From Candidatus Eiseniibacteriota bacterium (GTDB taxonomy: Bacteria > Orphanbacterota > Orphanbacteria > Orphanbacterales > Orphanbacteraceae): a stretch of 21,156 bases of DNA. Shown here piece after piece: positions 8,754 through 16,096 of the stretch (the stretch's first letter is position 1; the number at the start of each line of letters is the position of its first letter). The notes under the pieces are model-generated. The model did no database searches, was not told the origin of the DNA, and saw only the letters and a program-made list of their open reading frames with translations. A program made the position numbers and the translations under genes. The stretch spans positions 1 to 21,156 of the forward strand of contig JAJRWB010000016.1 in assembly GCA_024276995.1 (NCBI GenBank), read 5' to 3'.

Positions 8754-9585
8754 GAAGCGAGCGATCCGATGGAAGCGGTGGCGGCGAGCGTCGCAGGCGG
8801 CGTTCGCCCTCTTCTTCATCCTGCTCCCGTCGGCGAATCGTCTCGGCCGGAGCGACGTGCTCGGCAACCTCGTTTCGCTCCAGGTCGGCCCGGTGCATCT
8901 CGTCGATCCGGCGGCGGGGCTCTCGAGCGTGGCGGCGGCCCGATCGTTCGATCGGTCGCTCCTCACCGGCATGGCGCTTCCCTTTCTGCTGGCGCTCCTC
9001 CTCGGGCCGGTGTTCTGCTCCTGGGTCTGCCCGTGGGGATTCCTTTCGGAAGGAATCGACACTCTTCTTCGCCGAACAAGGATCGACGAAAGCGCGACGA
9101 GAAAAGAATCGCTCCGCCGGCTGCGGTGGACCGTGCTCGCCTCGGCGATCCTCCTTTCGGCGGGCCTCGGCGCGCCCCTGGCGGCGACCTTCTCGGCGCC
9201 CGGCGCGATCACGCGCCTTCCTTTCGAAGCGATCTTTCTCGGCGCGGTCTCGAGCGGCACGGCGGCGCTGATCGGCCTCCTCCTGGGGCTCGAAATCGCG
9301 CTCCCCCGCAGGACCTGGTGCCGCATCCTTTGTCCGTCGGGATCGCTCCTCGTGCTTCTGAGGACGAAGTGGACCCTACACATCCGCTGGAACCGGCGGA
9401 CGTGCGTCTTCGGCCCGGCGTTTTGCGCCCGGAAGTGTCCCTGGAATCTCGATCCGAGGAGCATGAGGAAGTACGACGGATGCACACGGTGCGGCGACTG
9501 CATCGATGTCTGTCCGAGCCTGCCGGAACGATCGCTCCGCTACGAAAAGGGAGAGGAGCAGCGACCCGTCCGCCCCACCGCGTGA
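8734..9585 (+). CDS. napH: NapH family membrane ferredoxin
   Basis: Membrane iron-sulfur protein that in other Nap systems works with NapG in quinol oxidation. The GTG at 8734 is chosen for GAGGAGG at 8721-8727; it overlaps napG by 20 bases. The product is 283 residues. A strongly basic N-terminus (residues 7-18) suggests a cytoplasmic start. Four hydrophobic helices follow: about residues 20-36, 74-98 (containing CSWVCPWGF), 130-152 and 160-188. The C-terminal cytoplasmic part has CRILCPSG, a spaced CVFGPAFCARKCP and a CTRCGDCIDVCP ferredoxin motif. The CSWVCP motif between helices is typical of NapH/NosR/CcoG relatives. It is the last gene of the operon and converges on the DUF4301 gene with a 12-base gap and no visible terminator. 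Confidence 0.85.
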   Translation: MSSAPSRKRAIRWKRWRRASQAAFALFFILLPSANRLGRSDVLGNLVSLQVGPVHLVDPAAGLSSVAAARSFDRSLLTGMALPFLLALLLGPVFCSWVCPWGFLSEGIDTLLRRTRIDESATRKESLRRLRWTVLASAILLSAGLGAPLAATFSAPGAITRLPFEAIFLGAVSSGTAALIGLLLGLEIALPRRTWCRILCPSGSLLVLLRTKWTLHIRWNRRTCVFGPAFCARKCPWNLDPRSMRKYDGCTRCGDCIDVCPSLPERSLRYEKGEEQRPVRPTA

Positions 9586-9597
9586 GTCGACGGCGAT

Positions 9598-11178
9598 TCA
9601 GCGCCCCTTCTGGTGCACATCGTCGAGGAGGTCGGTCACCCTCTTCACCGGGGTGAATGTCTCCGCCGGGACTTCGATGAACACGGTGTTCCAGTGCGCC
9701 ATAGCGCCGTTCCACAGGCCGGGCCGCTCGAGCGCCTTGAGCGCTCTCCCGTCCTTCGACTTATGCGAAATGAACACGGCGTTCTCGTCGACGAAGCGGG
9801 TGAGATCGTACGGCTTTCCTTCATGGTCGCGCACGGCGCACGCCAGGTCGACCGGATTGAAATGGGTCGCGGACGCGAAGATCGCCTCCTGGTCGGGCGA
9901 TCCCGAATCGACATGGGCCGATTCGACGATCTGCGCCGTCACCGAGCCGTCGCTCCCGCGCACCCAGAAAGGCCCTCCTCCCGGCGCGCCGGTGTTCACC
10001 ACCATGCCGCACACCCTCAAGGGGCGGTCGAACCTTTCGATGAGCCGCTCGGCGAGCGACCGGGCGCCGCCGTCGCCCCCTTCTTCGGGCGCGGCGATGT
10101 TGAGTTCGTCCCGGGCGAAGCGGAGAGCCTCTTCGAGCGCGGCGCCGTCCGGTTCGCCGCCCGCCGCATCGGCGAGTGCCGCGCGGTGGCGGAACATCTC
10201 CTTCTGGAGCCGCGCGGCGTGGCCCGCCAGGTACTTCTTCCACACCACGAGGTGTTCGTCGAGCTGCCCGGGTGAGACGTTGTCGATATTCTTGATCAGC
10301 ACGATGTCGCCCTCGAGATCGTTCAGGTTCTCGATGAGCGCGCCGTGTCCGCCGGGCCGGAAGAGGACGCTCCCGTCATCGTTCCGGAAAAGATTGTTTT
10401 CCGGGTCGACCGCCACCGTGTCGGTTGATTTCTTCTGCTCGGAAAAACCGACGTCGAAAGAAACGGCGAATCTCTTCCCGATGGCCGGCGCGGCCCGTGC
10501 GAGAAGCTCGGTGAACCTTTCGCGGTGCTCGGGAGAGACGGTGAAGTGGATCGCGCACGACCGGTTACCGTTGGCGCCGTAGAGAGCGCCTTCCACGAGA
10601 TGTTCCTCGAAGGGGGTTCGGACGCCGTCTTCGTAGGCGTGAAACGGGATCAGCCCCTTCGGGAGCGACGCGGAGTCGAGTCGGTCGGGGGCGAGGAGCG
10701 CCGTGAGGAGGGGGAGGACATCGAAACGGCGCGCCGCCTCCTCGCCGCCGGCGCGCCCGCCGTCGACGCTCCCGGTGAGCATTTCATGGAAGGGGAAGCG
10801 CGACACGCCGTCGATGAACCGGATCAGCTCGCCGGCCGCTTCGTCGCCCGCGGCGGCCGCCTCCTCGCACGTCTTCCGGTCGATCTTCTCGCCGGCGCGA
10901 TAGTAGCGAAGGAGCGACTGGAACATCCGGCTCGCCGCCCCCGAGGCGGGCACCATTTTCGAGAGGCGATTCGCCGCGCGCGCTTCCTCGTACGCCTCGA
11001 GGGCGCTCGCCTTTTCGTCGTCGCGCAAGATCCGGATCCCGTCTCCCGGTGTGCACGGCCTCACGAGATCGGCGAAGGGGGGAGGATGGAGGAAGAGATC
11101 GATCTGCCGGCGCACCTCCTCCGCGGAAACGCCGTGCTCCTCGAAGGCGCGCAGATCCTGTTCGGTGAATTCCGGCAA
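9598..11178 (-). CDS. DUF4301 family protein, nucleotidyltransferase-like motifs
   Basis: A 526-residue protein of the DUF4301 family, recognised from RLSKMVPASGAASRMF at residues 71-86 and overall length. No enzyme function is established as far as I know. The layout recalls UDP-sugar pyrophosphorylases: a Gly/Ser-rich N-terminal loop (VPASGAASRM), FSEQKK at about 245-250, PGGHG at 275-279 and NIDN at 297-300. In UGPase/UAP enzymes a PxGHG or PDGNG segment also precedes a NIDN or equivalent segment. This reading is inference. The start is TTG at 11176-11178 with GAGGAGGA at 11187-11194; no ATG is better placed. It lies 48 bases after the methyltransferase-like gene, at the end of the minus-strand cluster. 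No signal peptide or membrane helix is visible. Confidence 0.8.
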   Translation of the reverse strand: MPEFTEQDLRAFEEHGVSAEEVRRQIDLFLHPPPFADLVRPCTPGDGIRILRDDEKASALEAYEEARAANRLSKMVPASGAASRMFQSLLRYYRAGEKIDRKTCEEAAAAGDEAAGELIRFIDGVSRFPFHEMLTGSVDGGRAGGEEAARRFDVLPLLTALLAPDRLDSASLPKGLIPFHAYEDGVRTPFEEHLVEGALYGANGNRSCAIHFTVSPEHRERFTELLARAAPAIGKRFAVSFDVGFSEQKKSTDTVAVDPENNLFRNDDGSVLFRPGGHGALIENLNDLEGDIVLIKNIDNVSPGQLDEHLVVWKKYLAGHAARLQKEMFRHRAALADAAGGEPDGAALEEALRFARDELNIAAPEEGGDGGARSLAERLIERFDRPLRVCGMVVNTGAPGGGPFWVRGSDGSVTAQIVESAHVDSGSPDQEAIFASATHFNPVDLACAVRDHEGKPYDLTRFVDENAVFISHKSKDGRALKALERPGLWNGAMAHWNTVFIEVPAETFTPVKRVTDLLDDVHQKGR

Positions 11179-11226
11179 GCGATCGTTCCTCCTCGCTTCG
11201 GATCATACCAGCCGCGCGCATCCGCC

Positions 11227-11700
11227 TCAATAGATCCACGGAATGAATCGCTTCACCCTGCAACAGTATTCCCTGTACCCTTCATGCCGCTCGGAAAGCC
11301 ATCGCTCCTCGCGACTCGCCTTCGCGGCGAAGAAGAGGAAGAGAATCGCGGTTCCACCGAGATGGGCCAGGCTCACGCGGAAGGCGGACCATGCGAACGC
11401 GCCGTGAAGGATGGCGGAGTAGATCGGATGACGGACGAGACCGTAGACCCCGTGCGTGACGAGCGTATTCGTGCGGCGCGGTGTCGGGAGGGGGGTGAGA
11501 TTCTTGCCGAGGTCGATGACCCCGCGGATACCGTAGTAGAACGCGCCGGCGAGCGCGGCGGCGCCGGCGAGGCGGATGGCGAGGAGCGCCGTCGGGGCGA
11601 TCGGTTCGTTCGGCGTCGGCCTGGGCGGGAAGAGGAGGAAGAGAGCGAGCAGGGTGAACTGCGCCCCCACCCAGAACTTGGCGGCGCGGCGCGTTTTCAG
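11227..11700 (-). CDS. Isoprenylcysteine carboxyl methyltransferase-like membrane protein
   Basis: A small membrane protein of the ICMT/PEMT/NnrU-like methyltransferase superfamily. Substrates of bacterial members are mostly unknown. About 157 residues if read from a CTG at 11700 overlapping the upstream FAD-subunit stop (CTGA), with GGGAG six bases before. An in-frame GTG at 11670 is the next candidate. The frame stays open further upstream, but that part is a shadow of the FAD gene. Visible are hydrophobic helices (about residues 12-24, 36-55 and 98-118), the motif GVYGLVRHPIYSA and a C-terminal EERWLSERHEGYREYC, the His and paired Glu being hallmarks of the SAM-binding part of this family. 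It is translationally linked to the HCR-like operon, although a chemical link is not evident. Confidence 0.72.
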   Translation of the reverse strand: MKTRRAAKFWVGAQFTLLALFLLFPPRPTPNEPIAPTALLAIRLAGAAALAGAFYYGIRGVIDLGKNLTPLPTPRRTNTLVTHGVYGLVRHPIYSAILHGAFAWSAFRVSLAHLGGTAILFLFFAAKASREERWLSERHEGYREYCCRVKRFIPWIY

Positions 11701-12686
11701 CGCGCGCTCCCGAGCCGTTCGAGGGCGCGCTTCGTGGAGACGCGGATCATCTCCTTCCGCCAGGAGAGCGCGCCGTCGGTGTTGTCCACCGGCTTCGCCG
11801 CGCGGAAAGCGGCATCCGCCGCGTCGCGAATCGATTCGGCGTCGAGCGCCCGCCCGATGAGCGCCTCGGCGGCGGCCGGCACTTCGCGGGGGTCGGGGAA
11901 GACGGCGCCGAGCACCACGCGGGCGTCTTCCACCGGCGCGTCGCTCGACCGGCGGCGCATCCACACCGCCACACCGATCACGGGAAAGTCGATGCTCCCC
12001 CGGGCGCGCACCTTGACGTACGCCGACTGCGCTCCGGTCTGATCGGGGATGACGAGCGCGGTGAGCAGTTCATCCTCTTTCTTCGCCATGTAGTCGATGC
12101 CGTCGCCCAGGTAGAACGAATCGGCGCTCACGGCGCGTTTCCCGCCGGGGCCGCACAGCTCGATCGTCGCGCCGGCGGCGAGCGCCACCGGCGCCGTGTC
12201 GCTCGACGAGACGGCGATGCACTTCGGCGATGACTCCGCCACGCGGCAGATCGTGCCGTCCGCCTTCATGCAAAAGTCGATCCCCTTTCGCCATTCGTAC
12301 GACTGGTTGTAGAAGAGGCAGCGCGTGTCGAGGCAGAGATTGCCGCCGACCGTGCCCATGCGCCGGATCGTCGGTGTCGCCACGAGTAAGGCCGCCTCGG
12401 CGTATGCCGGGCAGACGGTGCGGACGGCTTCATTCGACGCCGCTTCCTCGAGGCTCACCGCCGCGCCGAGACGCAGTCCGCCTTCGAAGGCGCCGGCCGA
12501 ACGCAGCTCGTCGATGTGCGAGACGTCGACGAGGTGGCCGCACTTGCGGATCCGCCGCTTCATGTTCGGCAACAGGTCGGTGCCCCCCGCCACGAAGGCG
12601 GCGTTGGCGCCATGCTTCACTTTAAGCGCCACCGCTTCCTCGACGGTGCGCGGCGCGTGGTACTGGAAGTCGGGAAGACGCAGCAT
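11697..12686 (-). CDS. hcrB: Molybdenum hydroxylase FAD subunit with extra [4Fe-4S] loop (4-hydroxybenzoyl-CoA reductase beta-like)
   Basis: Medium subunit of a xanthine oxidase-family enzyme, 329 residues. FAD-binding motifs are VAGGTDLLPNMK (about 32-43) and TIRRMGTVGGNLC (106-118). The diagnostic part is a loop with Cys123, Cys139, Cys147 and Cys156. Its spacing of 16, 8 and 9 residues equals that of the four cysteines binding the extra [4Fe-4S] cluster in Thauera HcrB (122, 138, 146, 155 as I recall them). Ordinary xanthine or CO dehydrogenase FAD subunits lack it. That cluster lets HCR run in the reductive direction from ferredoxin. The gene begins three bases after the large-subunit stop and ends overlapping the next gene. 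The symbol denotes family type; the true substrate may be another aromatic or heteroaromatic compound. Confidence 0.82.
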   Translation of the reverse strand: MLRLPDFQYHAPRTVEEAVALKVKHGANAAFVAGGTDLLPNMKRRIRKCGHLVDVSHIDELRSAGAFEGGLRLGAAVSLEEAASNEAVRTVCPAYAEAALLVATPTIRRMGTVGGNLCLDTRCLFYNQSYEWRKGIDFCMKADGTICRVAESSPKCIAVSSSDTAPVALAAGATIELCGPGGKRAVSADSFYLGDGIDYMAKKEDELLTALVIPDQTGAQSAYVKVRARGSIDFPVIGVAVWMRRRSSDAPVEDARVVLGAVFPDPREVPAAAEALIGRALDAESIRDAADAAFRAAKPVDNTDGALSWRKEMIRVSTKRALERLGSAR

Positions 12687-12689
12687 CGG

Positions 12690-15101
12690 TTACCCGCGAT
12701 CCTCCTTCTTTTCCTTCGGCCGGCCGTTTCCGTCTTCCCATGGAGGGGCGACGGCGATCGGCTCGCCCCAGTCGACAGAAGGGAACTTCTTCGGCCCGAA
12801 GCGACCCTCCCCGGTCGCCGCTTTTTCGCGGAGCGCGCGCATGACCTTATGCGGCGTGATCGGCACCTCGTCGATGCGGACGCCTACCGCGTCGTACACC
12901 GCGTTCGCCACCGCCGGCGGAACGGGAAGGAGGGGACCTTGTCCCACTTCCTTCGCGCCGAACGGCCCGTTCGGGTCGGGCTCTTCGACGAGGTATGTCT
13001 CGACGTCGCACATGTCGAGCGTGGTCGGGCTCTTGTAGTCGAGCATGCCCGGCGTCTTGTGCACGACGTTCCTCTTTTCGCGGTACGCCATATCCTCCAT
13101 GAGGATCTCTCCGAGCCCCATGTAGACGCCCCCTTCCACCTGGCCGCGCACGAGCGTCGGGTTGATCGAAGCGCCGATGTCGTGGCCGATCCAGATCTTC
13201 TCCACGCCGACGCGGCCCGTTTCCATGTCGACGTCGACCTGGGCGATCGCCGCCGAGTAGCTGTACGCCGGCGACGGCCCGACGCCCGCCCCCTTGAAGC
13301 GCCCCGCCGTCGCCGGCGGCGTGTAGCTTCCCACCGTGCCGATCGTGCCGAAGAGCGCTTCGGCCGCGCCGACCGCCTCAGCGAAAGAGATTCCCTTCTC
13401 CGGGTCGGCGGCGTGGAAGACGCGGCCGGCGGCGAACACCAGTTCGCCCGCCGGCACGTCGAGCTTCTTCGCCGCCCCTTTCGCCAGGAGATCCTTCGCC
13501 TTCTCCGCCGCCTGGAGCGCGGCGTTTCCCGTCATCAGAGTGACGCGGCTCGAGTAGCTTCCGAGATCGACGGGCGTCAGGTCGGTGTCGGCGGTGACCA
13601 CGCGGATCTCCATCGGGTCGACGCCGAGCACCTCCGCGGTGATATAGGCGAGCACCGAGTCCGATCCTTGTCCGATGTCGGTGGAGCCGCAGAAGACGGC
13701 GACGCCCCCGCCGCGGTCGACCTTGAGCGACACGCCCGAGTGGGGCATCCTGTTCCAGTAGATCGGGAGGCCCGCACCGCTCAGGTAGCTCGAGCACGCG
13801 ATCCCGACACCCTTCCCGTACGGGAGCATCCGGAACTTCTCCTTCCAGCCGCTCCCTTCGACCACCTTCTCGATGCACTTTCCGAGACCCATCGTTCCGA
13901 TCTTAAGGTAATTCGCCGTCACCGAGTTCGGCGGCGCGAGGTTGTTCAGGCGCATCTCGGCCGGATCGAGGCCGAGTTGCTCGGCGATCCTGTCGAGCTG
14001 GATCTCGAGGGCGAACCGCGGCTGGGGCGTGCCGTGACCCCGCTTCGGACCGCAGGGAGGTTTATTCGTGAAAAGCCTGGCGCCGCGGAAACGATAACGC
14101 TTCACGTCATAAGTGACCGTCTGGAGGGCGCCGGTGTAGAACGTGCTCGCCACGCCGTACGAGCCGTACGCGCCGCCGTCGAGAAGGGTGTCGAACGCCA
14201 TCGCCCGGATCGCGCCGTTCCGGTCGACGCCCGTCTTGACGCGCATCAGCACCGGGTGGCGGCCGCGATGGCAGTAGAAGACCTCCTCGCGGGTGAGGAC
14301 GATCTTCACCGGCCGGCCGGTGAGCCGCGCAAGGTACGCTACGGCGATTTCGTGGTTGAAGATATCGCTCTTTCCGCCGAAGCCGCCGCCGTTCGGGCAG
14401 GCGATCACCCGGATCCGCGCCGGGGGCATTTCGAGTACCTTCGACAGGGCGCGATGAACGTAGTGCGGCGTCTGCGTGCTGCTGTAGAGCGTGAGCTTCC
14501 CGTCGGGCGACCAGTCGGCGACCGAGGCGTGCTCCTCCATGGCGAGATGGGTGTTGCCGCCGTAGAAGAAAATGTCTTCCCGTACGAGGTCGGCCTCGGC
14601 GAACCCTTCGTCGACGTCGCCGAACTCGAGATTCACCAGCTTGTGGATGTTCCCGCGCGGCCCGTAGTCCTGGATGCGAGGCTCTTCGACGGCGAGACCC
14701 TCTTCGATCGAGCGGATCTGCGCGAGCGGTTCGATCTCCACTTCGATGGCGCGCACCGCCTCGAGAGCCGCCTCTTCCGTCTCGGCGGCGATCGCCGCCA
14801 CGGGGTCGCCCGTGAAGCGGACCTTGTCGATCGCCACGGCGTGTTCGTCGACGCTCACCGGGAGGATGCCGAAGGGAATCGGAAGATCGTTGCCGGTGAG
14901 ACCGGCGACGACGCCGGGCAGGGCGAGCGCCTTCGTAAGATCGATCGACCGGATCGTGCCGTGTGCCGTGTGGCTTCTCAGGATCTTGCAGTGAAGCATC
15001 CGCGGGAGGGAGAGATCGCCGGCGAAGAGGGTGCGGCCGGTCACCTTGGCCGTGGCGTCGACCTTCCGGTGCGGTTTTCCCACCACGCGGTTGCCGCTCA
15101 T
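12690..15101 (-). CDS. hcrA: Molybdenum hydroxylase large (Mo-cofactor) subunit, 4-hydroxybenzoyl-CoA reductase alpha-like
   Basis: Catalytic subunit of a xanthine oxidase-family enzyme, 803 residues, binding a Mo-pterin cytosine dinucleotide cofactor. I start at the ATG at 15101, overlapping the small-subunit stop (ATGA) and preceded by a G-rich stretch; upstream in-frame codons lie inside the small-subunit gene. Recognisable segments are the N-terminal KVTGRTLFAGDL, GGFGGKSD, the HCR-like GPKRGHGTPQPRFALE, the GQGSDS loop near the cofactor, and the C-terminal FGAKEVGQGP. In family members the last segment carries the catalytic Glu (xanthine oxidase KAVGEPP); here it is Gln721, encoded by CAA. 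It is somewhat longer than Thauera HcrA (about 769). Gene order small-large-FAD is a common arrangement. Maturation factors such as XdhC/MocA are not in the window. Confidence 0.85.
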   Translation of the reverse strand: MSGNRVVGKPHRKVDATAKVTGRTLFAGDLSLPRMLHCKILRSHTAHGTIRSIDLTKALALPGVVAGLTGNDLPIPFGILPVSVDEHAVAIDKVRFTGDPVAAIAAETEEAALEAVRAIEVEIEPLAQIRSIEEGLAVEEPRIQDYGPRGNIHKLVNLEFGDVDEGFAEADLVREDIFFYGGNTHLAMEEHASVADWSPDGKLTLYSSTQTPHYVHRALSKVLEMPPARIRVIACPNGGGFGGKSDIFNHEIAVAYLARLTGRPVKIVLTREEVFYCHRGRHPVLMRVKTGVDRNGAIRAMAFDTLLDGGAYGSYGVASTFYTGALQTVTYDVKRYRFRGARLFTNKPPCGPKRGHGTPQPRFALEIQLDRIAEQLGLDPAEMRLNNLAPPNSVTANYLKIGTMGLGKCIEKVVEGSGWKEKFRMLPYGKGVGIACSSYLSGAGLPIYWNRMPHSGVSLKVDRGGGVAVFCGSTDIGQGSDSVLAYITAEVLGVDPMEIRVVTADTDLTPVDLGSYSSRVTLMTGNAALQAAEKAKDLLAKGAAKKLDVPAGELVFAAGRVFHAADPEKGISFAEAVGAAEALFGTIGTVGSYTPPATAGRFKGAGVGPSPAYSYSAAIAQVDVDMETGRVGVEKIWIGHDIGASINPTLVRGQVEGGVYMGLGEILMEDMAYREKRNVVHKTPGMLDYKSPTTLDMCDVETYLVEEPDPNGPFGAKEVGQGPLLPVPPAVANAVYDAVGVRIDEVPITPHKVMRALREKAATGEGRFGPKKFPSVDWGEPIAVAPPWEDGNGRPKEKKEDRG

Positions 15102-15604
15102 GTCGCCCCCCGCATCCGCGCGGCGGCGCGCTCGATCGCCTCGTAGATTTGGAGGTAGCCGGTGCATCGGCAGAGATTCCCCGCCAGGGCGCGGCGGATC
15201 TCGTCGCGCGTCGGATCACGGTTCGACTCGAGAAGATTCTTCGCCGCGAGAAGCATGCCCGACGTGCAGTAGCCGCACTGCGCCGCCCCCGCCTCGGCGA
15301 ACTCGTCCTGCAGCGGGTGAAGCGCCGGTCCGACCGCCATCCCTTCCACCGTCTCGACCCGCGCGCCGGTGCACGCCGCCGCCGGCACGAGACAGGCGAG
15401 CACCGGCGCGCCGTCGAGAATCACCGTGCACGCCCCGCACTCGCCCAGTTCGCACCCGTGCTTCGTGCCGGTGAGGCCGAGATCCTCGCGGAGCACCTCG
15501 AGGAGCGTCTTGTGCCGCGCCACGGCGATCTCCACGCCGGTGCCGTTCACGGTGAACGACAGAACGATCTTCCCCGGCCCGTCGATGGTTCGTTCGCTTC
15601 GCAT
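15098..15604 (-). CDS. hcrC: Molybdenum hydroxylase small 2x[2Fe-2S] subunit, 4-hydroxybenzoyl-CoA reductase gamma-like
   Basis: Electron-transfer subunit of the xanthine oxidase-family enzyme, 168 residues. The N-terminal plant-type [2Fe-2S] domain carries CELGECGACTV and a fourth Cys in PVLAC. The C-terminal helical [2Fe-2S] domain carries CGYCTSGM and CRCTGY. The length is normal for the family. The ATG at 15604 lacks a convincing ribosome-binding site, so a slightly shorter form is possible; the conserved part begins around residue 13. It is the first gene of the minus-strand operon, with a possible promoter in the preceding gap. Its stop overlaps the large-subunit start. The small subunit alone does not separate HCR from CO, nicotinate or xanthine dehydrogenases; that distinction comes from the FAD subunit. 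Confidence 0.88.
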   Translation of the reverse strand: MRSERTIDGPGKIVLSFTVNGTGVEIAVARHKTLLEVLREDLGLTGTKHGCELGECGACTVILDGAPVLACLVPAAACTGARVETVEGMAVGPALHPLQDEFAEAGAAQCGYCTSGMLLAAKNLLESNRDPTRDEIRRALAGNLCRCTGYLQIYEAIERAAARMRGAT

Positions 15605-15694
15605 AGTGAAGTCGAGGTTAGGCGGTGCGCGGCGATTCTGTCAAGGAAGGGGGCGCGAGGGGCGGGAGGCATTCCTACCCATGTGGATCCGTGT

Positions 15695-15724
15695 AATATA
15701 TGTATAGGTAGCCGGGTATTGTAA
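15695..15724 (-). promoter_or_regulatory. Candidate promoter of the HCR-like operon
   Basis: On the minus strand TTACAA (15719-15724) is followed after 18 bases by TATATT (15695-15700), inside a conspicuous AT-rich patch in otherwise GC-rich DNA. The predicted start of transcription is about 85 bases before the small-subunit ATG. The -10 matches five of six consensus positions, but the -35 is weak. Confidence 0.3.
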
Positions 15725-16096
15725 GTTGCCGTGAGTGATCTGCCCGGCGCGAGGGCTTTCGTGGGACACGGGACTCGTCTGCTCGGCGGAAGCGACCGAT
15801 ACTTGTGTTCCCTTTTCTCCGTTTCTGTTGCTCTCGGCACGCGCCGTTCTGTCGGGAGAATCGTTCGCGGGATTCCTGCCGCGGCTCGGAAGTCACCCGA
15901 CGCCGTGCTAGGCCGCCTGCCTTCGCCCGAGTCGCCGGCGAGGGCGTCTTTCCAGGACAGGATACCCGGTTTCGTATTGTTCGGCCAATAGCGTAATGGG
16001 GTTGCATATTGTTACCCGCCTGGCGCTGCCGGTACCGCGATAACGCCCCATCACTATGTCGGCCGCATGCCCCTCCTTGCTCCTTCGAGCGCCGGA
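15725..16096. other. Gene-free stretch between the HNH gene and the HCR-like operon
   Basis: I see no convincing gene, tRNA or repeat here. Reading frames of about 86 residues (plus, from 15731) and 141 residues (minus, 15675-16100) are Arg/Ser-rich, resemble nothing I know and lack ribosome-binding sites. Both neighbouring genes point left. No clear terminator follows the HNH gene. Confidence 0.6.

Noticed and set aside
12516-15146. 876-residue open frame on the plus strand opposite the molybdenum hydroxylase genes
   Set aside because: It is antisense to clearly conserved genes, rich in Arg/His/Asp/Val with no family motif; long antisense frames are expected in high-GC coding DNA.
15993-16052. 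ATGGGG/CCCCAT inverted repeat about 50 bases apart
   Set aside because: Six-base arms at that distance are expected by chance; no continuing stem or T-run was found.
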